Part shown: in pieces, positions 44,921 to 54,017 of the stretch
How the letters are laid out: the number at the start of each line of letters is the position of its first letter
Position numbering within the stretch: the stretch's first letter is position 1
NCBI RefSeq assembly: GCF_947488565.1
Contig: NZ_CANKZC010000005.1
Location: forward strand, 150,927-214,926
Reading direction: 5' to 3'
Source of the DNA: an uncultured Psychrobacter sp.
GTDB lineage: Bacteria; Pseudomonadota; Gammaproteobacteria; Pseudomonadales; Moraxellaceae
DNA length: 64,000 bases
Program-made: the position numbers and the translations under genes
The notes under the pieces: generated by a model
What the model saw: only the letters and a program-made list of their open reading frames with translations
What the model was told of the DNA's origin: nothing
The model's database searches: none

Positions 44921-47284
44921 TTAAGCATTGGTATAGCGGCTGGCTTCTGGCATCCAGCGATGAATTAGTTGGCTGACGTCGGCTTTACGCGTGGGGTCGG
45001 CAATTAGATGCTTGGCCAAACGTTGAGCGATGGCAAATAGCTCTTCATCACGAATCAAATCCGCCAGATAATAGCCTACATTACCCGTTTGGCGTTTGCC
45101 TAGCAGCTCACCTGGTCCGCGCAGCTCAAGATCTTTTTGGGCAATGACAAAGCCATCGGTGCTATCGCGCAGCACATTTAACCGTTCTGTACCTGTCTCT
45201 GATAAAGGTTTTTGATACAGTAGAACGCAGAAACTTTTGGTCGAGCCGCGTCCAACGCGACCACGCAATTGATGCAGTTGTGACAGACCCAAACGCTCGG
45301 CGTTTTCAATGACCATTAACGATGCGTTCGGTACATCAACGCCGACTTCGATGACCGTTGTAGCAATCAACAAATCAAGATTGCCTGCCTTAAACTCTTG
45401 CATGATGGCTTGTTTATCAGCGGACTTCATTTTGCCGTGAACCAGGCCAATACGAATATCCAAACGCTCATTTAAGTCCTCAAAAGTCGCCTCGGCAGCT
45501 TGTGCATCAAGTACGCTCGACTCTTCTACCAAGGAGCACACCCAGTACGCTTGCCTACCTGACTCACAGTTAATTGCAATGCGTTCGATCACTTCATCGC
45601 GGCGGTTACGATCAATGGTCACGGTCGTAATCGGTGTACGCCCGGGTGGTAGCTCATCGATAATTGAGGTGTCCATATCGCCATAGACACTCATCGCGAG
45701 CGTACGCGGAATAGGCGTTGCGGTCATAATTAGCTGATGCGGCGTACTATTCGCCACACCTTTATTAGTCAAGGCCATGCGCTGCTCAACCCCAAAACGA
45801 TGCTGCTCATCAATAATGACTAAACCCAATTTGGCAAATTGTACTTGCTCTTGAAATAAAGCATGAGTACCAACCACCACTTGCACCGTATTTTCGCTCA
45901 CGGCTTCTAACGCTTCGCGGCGCTGCTTTGCGGTTTGTTTGCCAGCCAGCCAACCGACTTGGATACCCAACGGCTCAAACCACTGTTTAAAGTTTAACAA
46001 ATGCTGTTCTGCTAAAATCTCAGTCGGTGCCATGACCGCCACCTGCCAGCCGCTATCAAGCGCGTAGCCTGCTGCGCCTGCTGCGACTAACGTTTTACCT
46101 GCGCCTACATCACCCTGTACCAGTCGCAGCATTGGAATAGAAGTCGCCATATCAGTGGTAATATCTTTCATCACACGCTGCTGCGCACCGGTTAGATCAA
46201 AGGGCAATGCTGCAAACAACTTATCAGCCAATGGGCTTTGAGTGGTGCATTTGGGCGCTTTATACTGGTGCAGCTGCTGACGGCGATATAACAGACTGAG
46301 CTGATGCGCGGTCAGCTCTTCGATAATAAGGCGCTGACAAGCCGCATGTGTACGCGCGCTTAATTGAGTGAGTAGTTTATACTGCTGTCCAGCGTCGGTA
46401 TAAGTAGGCGGTGTATGCAGTAGCACCAACGCTTCAAATATCGTTAAGTTGTAGACATTGCTGTGTGCATTGTTATGAGCGCCACTAGCGGCGATCGAAT
46501 TGCCTTTATTGCTTGCGTCATAAGTAGTCACACCAGCTTTGTTACCGTGATCAGTAGCAGCGTTGTCTGGCACACTACGCGCCAATGCGGAGAATATGTC
46601 TTCTGAATAATCCGTCTCTGTAACCAGTAGTTTAGTCGGCTCAAAGGGCGCTAATGGCAAATCTGCTACCACAGCAAAATCCTCTGGCGTAAATAGCGTC
46701 ATTGGTAGACCTTGGCCGCGTACGGTTTGTAGGGCCAGCTTAATCAAAGTACGTAATTTATTTTGATGCAGGCCTTTGACGCTCGGATAGATGGGCTGTA
46801 GGCCCGTGTTGGTAATGGCGACACTATCAGTCAAAATCTGATATTCAGGATGATGCATCTGCTTGCCGTAACGGCTGACTTTTACTTCTCCAAACAGCTG
46901 TAGTCGCGTGCCCACACTCATGGTCTGGGCAAGGCCACGATAAACCTTGAAGAAGCGTAGAGAGATTGTGCCAGTATCATCGTCTACAATCACCGTCATG
47001 CCACTGCGTTTGGTCTCGACATGTACCACCCGCCCCGTGATTAATGCCGCTTGCCCATGCCCTACATCTGCGATAGATACGAGTCGGCTACGGTCTTCAT
47101 AATCTCGCGGCAAATGGAGTAATAAATCAAAAATCCGTGTAATACTCAGTTGCGTTAATTGCTCTGCTACTTTTGGTCCGACACCTGCCAGCGCCGTCAC
47201 TGGCATATCTAATGCTGAAGCCGACTGTTTGGGCAACACACTGTTTGATAAGTCGGCTATGGAATGGCTAGATATTGGCATCAA
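44921..47284 (-). CDS. recG: ATP-dependent DNA helicase RecG
   Basis: 787 residues. N-terminal helix-hairpin and wedge/OB domain (GVGPKVAEQLTQL, then HLPRDYEDRS), Walker A as GDVGAGKTLVAA, the DExH-like box LVIIDEQHRFGVEQR, the TATPIPRTLAMS motif III and the C-terminal RGRVGRG arginine-finger motif. RecG remodels stalled forks and branched DNA. Usual length is about 690 residues; extra length comes from an insert around residues 210-290 (Asn/Ala/Thr/His-rich) within the region between wedge and helicase domains. It reads leftwards, divergent from the patatin gene. Confidence 0.95.
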   Translation of the reverse strand: MMPISSHSIADLSNSVLPKQSASALDMPVTALAGVGPKVAEQLTQLSITRIFDLLLHLPRDYEDRSRLVSIADVGHGQAALITGRVVHVETKRSGMTVIVDDDTGTISLRFFKVYRGLAQTMSVGTRLQLFGEVKVSRYGKQMHHPEYQILTDSVAITNTGLQPIYPSVKGLHQNKLRTLIKLALQTVRGQGLPMTLFTPEDFAVVADLPLAPFEPTKLLVTETDYSEDIFSALARSVPDNAATDHGNKAGVTTYDASNKGNSIAASGAHNNAHSNVYNLTIFEALVLLHTPPTYTDAGQQYKLLTQLSARTHAACQRLIIEELTAHQLSLLYRRQQLHQYKAPKCTTQSPLADKLFAALPFDLTGAQQRVMKDITTDMATSIPMLRLVQGDVGAGKTLVAAGAAGYALDSGWQVAVMAPTEILAEQHLLNFKQWFEPLGIQVGWLAGKQTAKQRREALEAVSENTVQVVVGTHALFQEQVQFAKLGLVIIDEQHRFGVEQRMALTNKGVANSTPHQLIMTATPIPRTLAMSVYGDMDTSIIDELPPGRTPITTVTIDRNRRDEVIERIAINCESGRQAYWVCSLVEESSVLDAQAAEATFEDLNERLDIRIGLVHGKMKSADKQAIMQEFKAGNLDLLIATTVIEVGVDVPNASLMVIENAERLGLSQLHQLRGRVGRGSTKSFCVLLYQKPLSETGTERLNVLRDSTDGFVIAQKDLELRGPGELLGKRQTGNVGYYLADLIRDEELFAIAQRLAKHLIADPTRKADVSQLIHRWMPEASRYTNA

Positions 47285-47537
47285 AAACCTTAAAGATATT
47301 ATTTTAAATTCTACATACTCAAATGTTTTATACTTGATTATTGTATGACACTGATGATGAAAGTATACCTAACTATGACGACAATCAATACGCTATAAAG
47401 TGTACTTTAATCATTATAGCTGACAATACTATTAATAAGACTAAGCTATTTGGTGATCGTGCGTCTATAGACTCAACCCTTAATCAACCATTCATTTGAC
47501 CAATATTTTGCTTTCAAAATGCTTTTAAGGCCTTTCT

Positions 47538-48548
47538 ATGTCCGTTCAGCCTATTCACAATCTAGATTCTCAAACCTTCTATGAAAAAGTCATACGCACA
47601 AGCCTACTGACGACTCTAGGCGTCATTGTCAGTGCTTGTAACAGCATTGGACCATCCACTCCAATCACACAAACTCAGCCAGTCACAAAAGCACCAACCG
47701 TCGCTTTAGTGTTAGGTGGCGGCGGTGCTAAAGGCTTTGCTCACGTTGGTGTTATTAAAGTATTAGAAGAAAGCGGTATCACGCCGACACTCGTGGTAGG
47801 AACGAGTGTCGGCAGTTTGGTTGGTAGCCTTTACGCAAGTGGTTACACACCAATGCAGCTTGAGCAGGTGGCTCTGAGTACCCCCGATAGCGAATTAACA
47901 GACTTTGTCTTATCCAACCAAGGCTTTATCGAAGGCATCAAACTCAAAAATTTTATCAACGCTAAAGTTGGTGGTCGTACAATAGAGGACTTTCCGATCC
48001 GTTTTGCGGCTATCGCAGCTGAGAAGCACACACTCAAAAAAGCGGTCTTTACCTCAGGAGACGCAGGCCTTGCCGTCCAAGCTTCTTGTAGCGTACCAAA
48101 TATTTTTATTGCCCCGCGTATTCCCGAAAAAGTCGGTAAAAAATATATTGATGGCGGTGTGGTCAGCTTGGTGCCTGTCGATAGTGCTCGAGACTTGGGC
48201 GCTGATATTGTCATTGCTGTCGATGTCACTATGCCCACGTTTAGTAAAAATAATCTGACTAGCAATCTACTACCGGCTATTACTTCATTAAGTAGCTTTT
48301 GGGCATTACTGGAAAACAACCTAGCCTCGAACGTTGCTTATTCGAGTACCAGTCGTCACTTATCAGTACGTAACGAACGCGAGCGCGCCGACATTGTGAT
48401 TACTCCTAATGTCGGTCACATCAGCTCGTTAGATACCAGTCAACGTAGCGCACTAATTACCGCTGGCGCGCAAGCCACTTCCCTGCAAGTCAATGTCATC
48501 AAACAACTTATTAAAGAGAAATCTAGTAGTAAGCACGCCACCCTTTAA
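47538..48548 (+). CDS. Patatin-like phospholipase family lipoprotein
   Basis: 336 residues. The patatin signature is complete: oxyanion glycines LGGGGAKGFAHVGV (about 59-72), nucleophile Ser90 in GTSVGS, and the Asp of the dyad in YIDGGVVSLVP. This is the bacterial RssA-like group of serine lipid hydrolases. The N-terminus has a late hydrophobic stretch (about 23-33) ending VSAC, so Cys34 may be lipidated after signal peptidase II cleavage, placing the enzyme in the periplasm; the 20-residue polar head before it is unusual. It is followed by its own terminator. Confidence 0.9.
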   Translation: MSVQPIHNLDSQTFYEKVIRTSLLTTLGVIVSACNSIGPSTPITQTQPVTKAPTVALVLGGGGAKGFAHVGVIKVLEESGITPTLVVGTSVGSLVGSLYASGYTPMQLEQVALSTPDSELTDFVLSNQGFIEGIKLKNFINAKVGGRTIEDFPIRFAAIAAEKHTLKKAVFTSGDAGLAVQASCSVPNIFIAPRIPEKVGKKYIDGGVVSLVPVDSARDLGADIVIAVDVTMPTFSKNNLTSNLLPAITSLSSFWALLENNLASNVAYSSTSRHLSVRNERERADIVITPNVGHISSLDTSQRSALITAGAQATSLQVNVIKQLIKEKSSSKHATL

Positions 48549-48591
48549 CACCTTATAAACTGTTTTTTACCTGCTCTAAAGATGGCATAAA

Positions 48592-48628
48592 AAAAGCACC
48601 GCAATTATTAATTGCCGTGCTTTTTTAT
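48592..48628. terminator. Bidirectional terminator
   Basis: AAAAGCACCGCAATT pairs with AATTGCCGTGCTTTT with one C-C mismatch and T-runs on both strands. It separates the convergent patatin gene and the exported-protein gene. Confidence 0.85.
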
Positions 48629-48654
48629 TTTACCAAGTATATCGACTGTGGCTA

Positions 48655-49248
48655 TTATTTTACTTTTGCACGATATTTAACCATGACAGTATCGTTGAGA
48701 CCGACACCTTCGATATCCCAGCGTACTGCTTTATAATGCTTGAGATCAACTTCTTGTAGTTGGTTATCCACTCGCGTACGTAACGGCATCCGAGCAAAAG
48801 TATCACCATCGACACTACCGTATGGAAAATCAGGAGACACCGTGCGTAACAGCTCCACTTGCTCAGGAATAGTCAAGGTAACCGTCATCTTACGCACCCG
48901 ATCTGGATTGGTATTGGTAAAATATCCTTGATACTCTAGAACGTTACCTGGCTGCAAGCGCGTATTGGCATCTACAGGCACCAATGTCTCTTGTCCATTC
49001 GCATCCACGCTTATAAGAGAAGCTGTAATCTTGGTATCAACGGCTTGCATATTTGAGTTGCTACCATTAGCATTTGCAACTGTCTTTACAGCAGCAGAGC
49101 CATCAAGTGCAGGCTCTGGTGTTGGCAGCATAGCTGACGCTTGGGTTGTGACTACCATTGCACCGATAAGGGTACCGGCGACGACTTGAAATAAGCGATG
49201 ACCGCTCCAAGCAGTAAAAGGACTGGCTAAATGGTTTATTTTCTTCAT
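48655..49248 (-). CDS. Exported DUF11-like beta-domain protein
   Basis: 197 residues. A signal sequence (basic start, hydrophobic core at about 20-36, TTQASA cleavage) is followed by a Ser/Asn/Ala-rich linker and a single beta-rich domain: PGNVLEYQGYFTNTNPDRVRK, VTLTIPEQVELL, and a closing WDIEGVGLNDTVMVKYRAKV. The layout resembles one DUF11/conserved-repeat domain, usually found in cell-surface adhesin-like proteins, here alone. Its role is unknown; it is probably periplasmic. It stands between two terminators. Confidence 0.75.
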   Translation of the reverse strand: MKKINHLASPFTAWSGHRLFQVVAGTLIGAMVVTTQASAMLPTPEPALDGSAAVKTVANANGSNSNMQAVDTKITASLISVDANGQETLVPVDANTRLQPGNVLEYQGYFTNTNPDRVRKMTVTLTIPEQVELLRTVSPDFPYGSVDGDTFARMPLRTRVDNQLQEVDLKHYKAVRWDIEGVGLNDTVMVKYRAKVK

Positions 49249-49627
49249 GATATTCGTTATTCCTAGTTAATGTATCGGTAAAACAGTGCTACTCAAGGTT
49301 TATTGATGAGACAAAGCTGTAATCTTTTTTCGTATTTCTTCCTACATATTTTTCAAACACAGGTTATGTACTCTACATTATGCGTTGAAAATACAATTTA
49401 TGCGTGTCATTGATCATGTGATAGGGCTTAGCATAGCAAAAAGCTTTTATAGGTATACTAACCCCGTGTTTAGGTTGTGTATATAGACAACTGACCAAAT
49501 TCAAACAGCGATCGTCAAAATAAAAAGATAGCTCATACCGACGTTTTTTGCTATGGTAAATCTTTAATATTCGTTAAATCTTTAATGTCTCTTATCTTTT
49601 ACCATACCTACTATTATTGCTCCTACT
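49249..49627. other. Divergent gap upstream of argA
   Basis: 379 bases without a gene. It includes a 9-base inverted repeat TATGGTAAA (49552-49560) / TTTACCATA (49598-49606) that encloses two direct copies of TAAATCTTTAAT (49557-49568 and 49575-49586). No exact ArgR box was seen. Confidence 0.5.
49552..49606 (+). promoter_or_regulatory. Possible operator upstream of argA
   Basis: Perfect 9-base inverted repeat with two 12-base direct repeats (18 bases apart) inside, ending about 20 bases before the argA ATG. The layout looks regulatory but the factor is unknown. Confidence 0.35.
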
Positions 49628-50950
49628 ATGACTATTAGCGCCATGCCCCAGATTAAACCTGAATACGTCCATTGGTTCCGTAACTCTGCGCCTTATATCA
49701 ACACGCATCGCGGCAAGACTTTCGTGATTATGTTTGGTGGTGAGGCAGTCAATCATCCCAATTTTAACACCCTTATTCATGACTTTGCTTTGTTACACAG
49801 CTTAGGAATCAAGCTAGTATTGGTGCATGGTGCGCGTCCGCAAATAGAAAAAAATCTACAAGAAGCTGGTATCGACTCTCCCCTACATCACGACGTTCGC
49901 ATTACGCCACGTAACGCCATGCCATCTATCTTACAAGCGGTCGGTGCTATTCGTCTACAGATCGAAGCCCAATTATCAATGGGGCTTGCCAACTCGCCCA
50001 TGTACGGCTCACGTATTGATGCGGTTTCTGGTAACTTTGTGACCGCGCGTCCTTATGGTATTCGCAATGGCGTCGATCATCAGATGACAGGTGAAGTACG
50101 CTCCATCGATATCGAGGCGATTAAGAACAACCTACTACACGATCATATTGTCATTTTAGGCTCAATGGGCTATTCAGCAACAGGTGAAGTTTTCAACTTG
50201 TTGAGTGAAGATGTGGCGCTTAGTGCGGCAGTGGCGCTTGCTGCAGACAAGCTTATCTTCTTAGGTGAAGAGGCTGACATCAATGATAACGGTCGCTTAT
50301 TGCACGAAATGATTCCAAATGAAGTGGATCGTTTTTTGCGAGAACGTGATTTGAACAATGAAATTAATTACTTCTTGCATTGTGCCAGTTTGGCTTGTCG
50401 CCAAGGTGTTCATCGTACACATATCATCTCGTATGCCAAAGATGGCGCGCTACTTGAAGAGCTGTTTACACGTGATGGCTCCGGTACGCTAATCAGTCAC
50501 GACCCATACGAAGAGATTCGTCATGCCAATATAGATGATGTGGTCGGTCTTATTGAGCTGCTAACACCATTAGAAGAGCAAGGCATCTTGGTCAGCCGCT
50601 CACGCGAACGTCTAGAACAAGAGATCGACAACTATAGTGTGATTGAGCGCGATGGTATGATTTTGGGCTGTGCGGCACTATATCCACTTAATGATGATTC
50701 AGCAGAAGTTGCTTGTGTGGCTGTGCATCCAGAATATCGTAATGGTAGCCGCGGTGCAGACTTGCTGGCATTTTTAGAACAGCAAGCGCGCAGTCATGGC
50801 CTACATAAGTTGTTTGTATTAACCACACGTACGGCGCACTGGTTTGTAGAACAAGGCTTCGCTGAAGTCAATGCTAGTGCATTACCAGAAGCTCGCCAAG
50901 AAAAGTACCATAATGGTCGCAACTCTAAAGTATTTCAAAAGACCCTTTAA
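49628..50950 (+). CDS. argA: Amino-acid N-acetyltransferase (N-acetylglutamate synthase) ArgA
   Basis: 440 residues: an amino-acid-kinase-like domain (about 20-285; KTFVIMFGGEAV, LVHGARPQIEKNL) that usually binds the arginine feedback inhibitor, then a GNAT acetyltransferase domain (about 290-440; VACVAVHPEYRNGSRGADLLAFL carries the acetyl-CoA site, shown here as HPEYRNGSRG). It makes N-acetylglutamate, the first step of arginine synthesis. The start ATG has a weak ribosome site; a second ATG lies five codons on. It is convergent with the FKBP gene. Confidence 0.95.
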   Translation: MTISAMPQIKPEYVHWFRNSAPYINTHRGKTFVIMFGGEAVNHPNFNTLIHDFALLHSLGIKLVLVHGARPQIEKNLQEAGIDSPLHHDVRITPRNAMPSILQAVGAIRLQIEAQLSMGLANSPMYGSRIDAVSGNFVTARPYGIRNGVDHQMTGEVRSIDIEAIKNNLLHDHIVILGSMGYSATGEVFNLLSEDVALSAAVALAADKLIFLGEEADINDNGRLLHEMIPNEVDRFLRERDLNNEINYFLHCASLACRQGVHRTHIISYAKDGALLEELFTRDGSGTLISHDPYEEIRHANIDDVVGLIELLTPLEEQGILVSRSRERLEQEIDNYSVIERDGMILGCAALYPLNDDSAEVACVAVHPEYRNGSRGADLLAFLEQQARSHGLHKLFVLTTRTAHWFVEQGFAEVNASALPEARQEKYHNGRNSKVFQKTL

Positions 50951-50986
50951 ATACGGCACTTTATCTTATACAAAAATCCTGTGACT

Positions 50987-51021
50987 AAAAAAGCCCTCAT
51001 ATCCAATATGAGGGCTTTTTC
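50987..51021. terminator. Bidirectional terminator between argA and the FKBP gene
   Basis: AAAAAGCCCTCATAT pairs perfectly with ATATGAGGGCTTTTT around a short loop, with a T-run for argA. Confidence 0.88.
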
Positions 51022-51068
51022 AGTTATCTAATATTATATGCTTAACGCAGCATTAGTTTACTTTTGTG

Positions 51069-51800
51069 CTATTTTACTTTTAATAGCTCAACAGTGAATA
51101 TGAGCGTGCTATTAGGTTCAATACCTGAATTTCCAGCTTCGCCATAAGCGATATCTGCTGGAATATAGAACTCATATTTGCCGCCTTCTTTCATCAGCTG
51201 TAAACCTTCAGTCCAGCCAGCGATGACTTGGTTCAATGGGAATTCGATCGGCTCGCCGCGCTCATAAGAGCTATCAAACACAGTGCCATCGATCAATTTG
51301 CCCTCGTAGTTTACTTCAACCACGTCAGTCGCTTTTGGTGATTTGCCCGTACCTACTGTTAGTACTTTATATTGCAGACCAGAATCCGTCTCTTTTACGC
51401 CCTCTTTTTTAGCATTTTCTGCTAAGAACGCAGCACCTTTGGTTTTATTCTCTTCTGCTTTGTTCTGCATATCTGCAACAAACTTCTCTTCTTGTTCTTT
51501 TTGGTACGTCGTTAGTACCTCTTCCATCTGCTCTTGGGTCAAGGCAGACTCTTCACCTTCATAGCCATCACGAAAGCCTTGCTCAAAGGTATCAAGGTCT
51601 AAATCTTGTACCGCTTCTTTATTACCTTCTGCCATCATAAAGCCCAAGCTATAGCCTACTTTTTCTTTCGCTGTACTTTGCTCAGTAATAGAAACACTTG
51701 GAGTAGCGCTTTCTTGGTTGCCATTGTTGGTACTACAGCCTGTAGCCAATAACATTGCACTGGCCAGCGTACTGATAGTTAAAGTGGTAATTTTTTTCAT
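51069..51800 (-). CDS. FKBP-type peptidyl-prolyl cis-trans isomerase, FkpA/Mip type
   Basis: 243 residues. A signal sequence ends LLATGCSTNN, so Cys22 is a plausible though not ideal lipidation site. The Mip/FkpA N-terminal dimerisation domain (about 45-140, highly Glu/Lys-rich helices; VGYSLGFMMAEG) is followed by the FKBP domain (about 150-243: VEVNYEGKLIDGTVFDSSYERG, IAGWTEGLQLM, IPADIAYGEAG, LIFTVELL). Such proteins catalyse proline isomerisation and act as chaperones for periplasmic or outer-membrane proteins. It is divergent from the channel-like gene, 427 bases away. Confidence 0.93.
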   Translation of the reverse strand: MKKITTLTISTLASAMLLATGCSTNNGNQESATPSVSITEQSTAKEKVGYSLGFMMAEGNKEAVQDLDLDTFEQGFRDGYEGEESALTQEQMEEVLTTYQKEQEEKFVADMQNKAEENKTKGAAFLAENAKKEGVKETDSGLQYKVLTVGTGKSPKATDVVEVNYEGKLIDGTVFDSSYERGEPIEFPLNQVIAGWTEGLQLMKEGGKYEFYIPADIAYGEAGNSGIEPNSTLIFTVELLKVK

Positions 51801-52227
51801 ATATTACTCTCAATCTGTTAAATCAATTAGGAAGAACACTAAAATATTATTTGCCAGCTATCATAGCAAATCTTAGTTTTATGAGCTATGTTTCCGATAA
51901 AATTAACATAACAATGTACAGTCTTTGTTAATTTTTGCCCCAAAAATAACAACTTATCACACAATTATAGCGTCAGGTAAAGCATTCTAACTTTAACTGC
52001 ATCATTATATCAGCTAAGCTTAATCAGCTAAATTGATAAGTCAATTAAAGTAATTTTTTAATACTATCTTTCTTTGTAATGGTTTAGGCAAAACTTTTAT
52101 AAGAAAACATTAAATTAGTCAATAATGTTAAATACAACAATACTATTTTTAAAATACTGTGTATCCGTCGATAATATAATCCATGATTGTTTTATGACTT
52201 ACTATATAGTGATTAAAGGAGGACAGG
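51801..52227. other. AT-rich divergent gap
   Basis: 427 bases without a gene between the FKBP and channel-like genes. It contains two TCAGCTAA copies (about 52009-52032), one overlapping an AAGCTT palindrome. No clear promoter could be chosen. Confidence 0.45.
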
Positions 52228-53943
52228 ATGAACCCAATGTTTGCATCTTTTAATGGTTATCTTGGTGGACCTATCGGCTCCATCATTGGTGCTATTTTGA
52301 TCTTTGTGATCGGTTGGCTCGTTGCCCTTGGCATCGCAGCTTTGGTACGCAATGTATTGGCTAAGGTCAATTTAAACCAGCGTATGAATTCTTCTACAGG
52401 CAAAACCTACGATTTAGAGGGTATTATCTCTAAAGTCGTTTTCTGGTTTATCTTCGTTATTGCTATTTCAGGCGCGTTGACTCAGTTAAACTTAAATTCA
52501 ATTTCAGCACCGTTTGCAAATATGGTTAATCAAGTACTTGCCTTTATTCCAAATCTTATAGGCGCTATTGCTGTCGGTATCATTGGTTGGGTTATTGCAA
52601 CTGTTGTGCGTACGGCGCTTAACACTGCTTTGTCAAAGACGACTATGGATGAGCGTTTAAGTGCTCAAGCTGGCGTTAAACCTATGAGCAGTACTATTGC
52701 TGATATGGTTTATTGGTTTATTTTGTTGGTTGTATTGACGATGGTACTTGGCCAGTTAGAGCTTGATGGTTTGTTTGCTCCATTGACCAATATGGTTGAC
52801 AAAATCTTTAGCTTTATCCCTAATATTCTTATCGCTATTGTGGTTTTTGTGGTGGGTTATATCATCGCCAAAGTCGTACGCGGTATCGTGACCAACCTTG
52901 TATCTACCTTTAACGTACAAGCATTGGCTACCAAAGCAGGTTTGAGTGAAGAAAATAGCTTACCTAATATCGCTGGTTCTTTAGCGTTTTTGGTTGTTAT
53001 CATCCCAACCGTCATCGCTGCATTAAATGCTCTAAAAATTGAAGTAATTGCTCGCCCAGCGACTAATATGCTTAATAAGATTATGGAAGCATTGCCTAAC
53101 ATTTTCATGGCCATAGCGATCCTTGTTGTGACTTATTATGTCATACGTATGGTAGCAGACATCATTAAAGGCTTGATCGAGAATACTCAGGTTAACCAAT
53201 TACCTGCTAAAGTTGGCCTGCAAGAAACCATGGGCGACAAAAAGATCTCTGATCTAGTCGGTTATGCCATTATCTTCTTTGCTATGTTGTTTGCTGCAAT
53301 CGCGGCAGCTGATTTGCTTGGTTTTGAACCTATCTCAGCGATCATCACGATGTTTATCGCCTTTGGTGCAAACATCATCTTAGGTGCGATCATTCTATTC
53401 ATCGGTTTTTGGCTTGCCAATATCATTGCTGGTGTCGTTGAGCGTTCTGAAAAAGGCTCACAATTTTTAGCCAATATCGTACGCGTATTGATCATGGGCT
53501 TAGTGTTAGCAATGGGCTTAAAAGCCATGGGTATCGCTGACTCTATTGTAAATCTAGCATTTGGCTTAACTTTAGGTGCCGTAGCCGTTGCTTTTGCTCT
53601 ATCGTTTGGTCTTGGTGGTCAAGAAGCTGCTGCTCGTTTCTTACGTAAAATGCAAGACAAGATGGATAAAGAACAGGACAAAGCAGAAGCAAAGTCTACT
53701 GTTCATACCAGCTCGTCGACTCAGGAAAAAGTCGCTGACTCAGTTCGTGATAATACACCTACTGCTTCTACTAGCCCATCGACTAGCGACTTGCACACAG
53801 ACGTAGTTGACACCACTAAGCTTGGTAGTGATCATGTAGATATCACGCATGTAGAGACACGTGATAACAATACAGACACTGGTTCAAACTTAGATTCAGG
53901 TACAGACTTTACTGACATCGATAACAACGATAATCTAAAGTAA
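52228..53943 (+). CDS. Mechanosensitive-channel-like protein built from repeated TM-helix units
   Basis: 571 residues. Five similar units (about 13-47, 96-140, 186-230, 278-320, 370-412) each have a hydrophobic helix of the form NMVNxVLxFIPNLIxAIxVxxxGWxIAxVVR, the conserved TM-helix (PF05552) module, separated by second helices. Then a MscS TM3-like segment, GAVAVAFALSFGLGGQEAAARF, precedes a charged Ser/Thr/Asp-rich tail (about 490-571). The plan resembles CmpX-like proteins of pseudomonads, which are linked to membrane-stress responses. The MscS beta domain is absent. AAAGGAGGAC is a very strong ribosome site. Confidence 0.85.
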   Translation: MNPMFASFNGYLGGPIGSIIGAILIFVIGWLVALGIAALVRNVLAKVNLNQRMNSSTGKTYDLEGIISKVVFWFIFVIAISGALTQLNLNSISAPFANMVNQVLAFIPNLIGAIAVGIIGWVIATVVRTALNTALSKTTMDERLSAQAGVKPMSSTIADMVYWFILLVVLTMVLGQLELDGLFAPLTNMVDKIFSFIPNILIAIVVFVVGYIIAKVVRGIVTNLVSTFNVQALATKAGLSEENSLPNIAGSLAFLVVIIPTVIAALNALKIEVIARPATNMLNKIMEALPNIFMAIAILVVTYYVIRMVADIIKGLIENTQVNQLPAKVGLQETMGDKKISDLVGYAIIFFAMLFAAIAAADLLGFEPISAIITMFIAFGANIILGAIILFIGFWLANIIAGVVERSEKGSQFLANIVRVLIMGLVLAMGLKAMGIADSIVNLAFGLTLGAVAVAFALSFGLGGQEAAARFLRKMQDKMDKEQDKAEAKSTVHTSSSTQEKVADSVRDNTPTASTSPSTSDLHTDVVDTTKLGSDHVDITHVETRDNNTDTGSNLDSGTDFTDIDNNDNLK

Positions 53944-53972
53944 GTTTGAATATAGCTATCGTTTGAATATAG

Positions 53973-53998
53973 AAAAGACAGCCTAGGCTGTCTTTTTT
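53973..53998 (+). terminator. Intrinsic terminator after the channel-like gene
   Basis: AAAAGACAGCC pairs with GGCTGTCTTTT around TA, followed by T's. It lies between the channel-like gene and the convergent orphan gene. Confidence 0.85.
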
Positions 53999-54017
53999 TA
54001 TGGTTCAGATTTTATGT

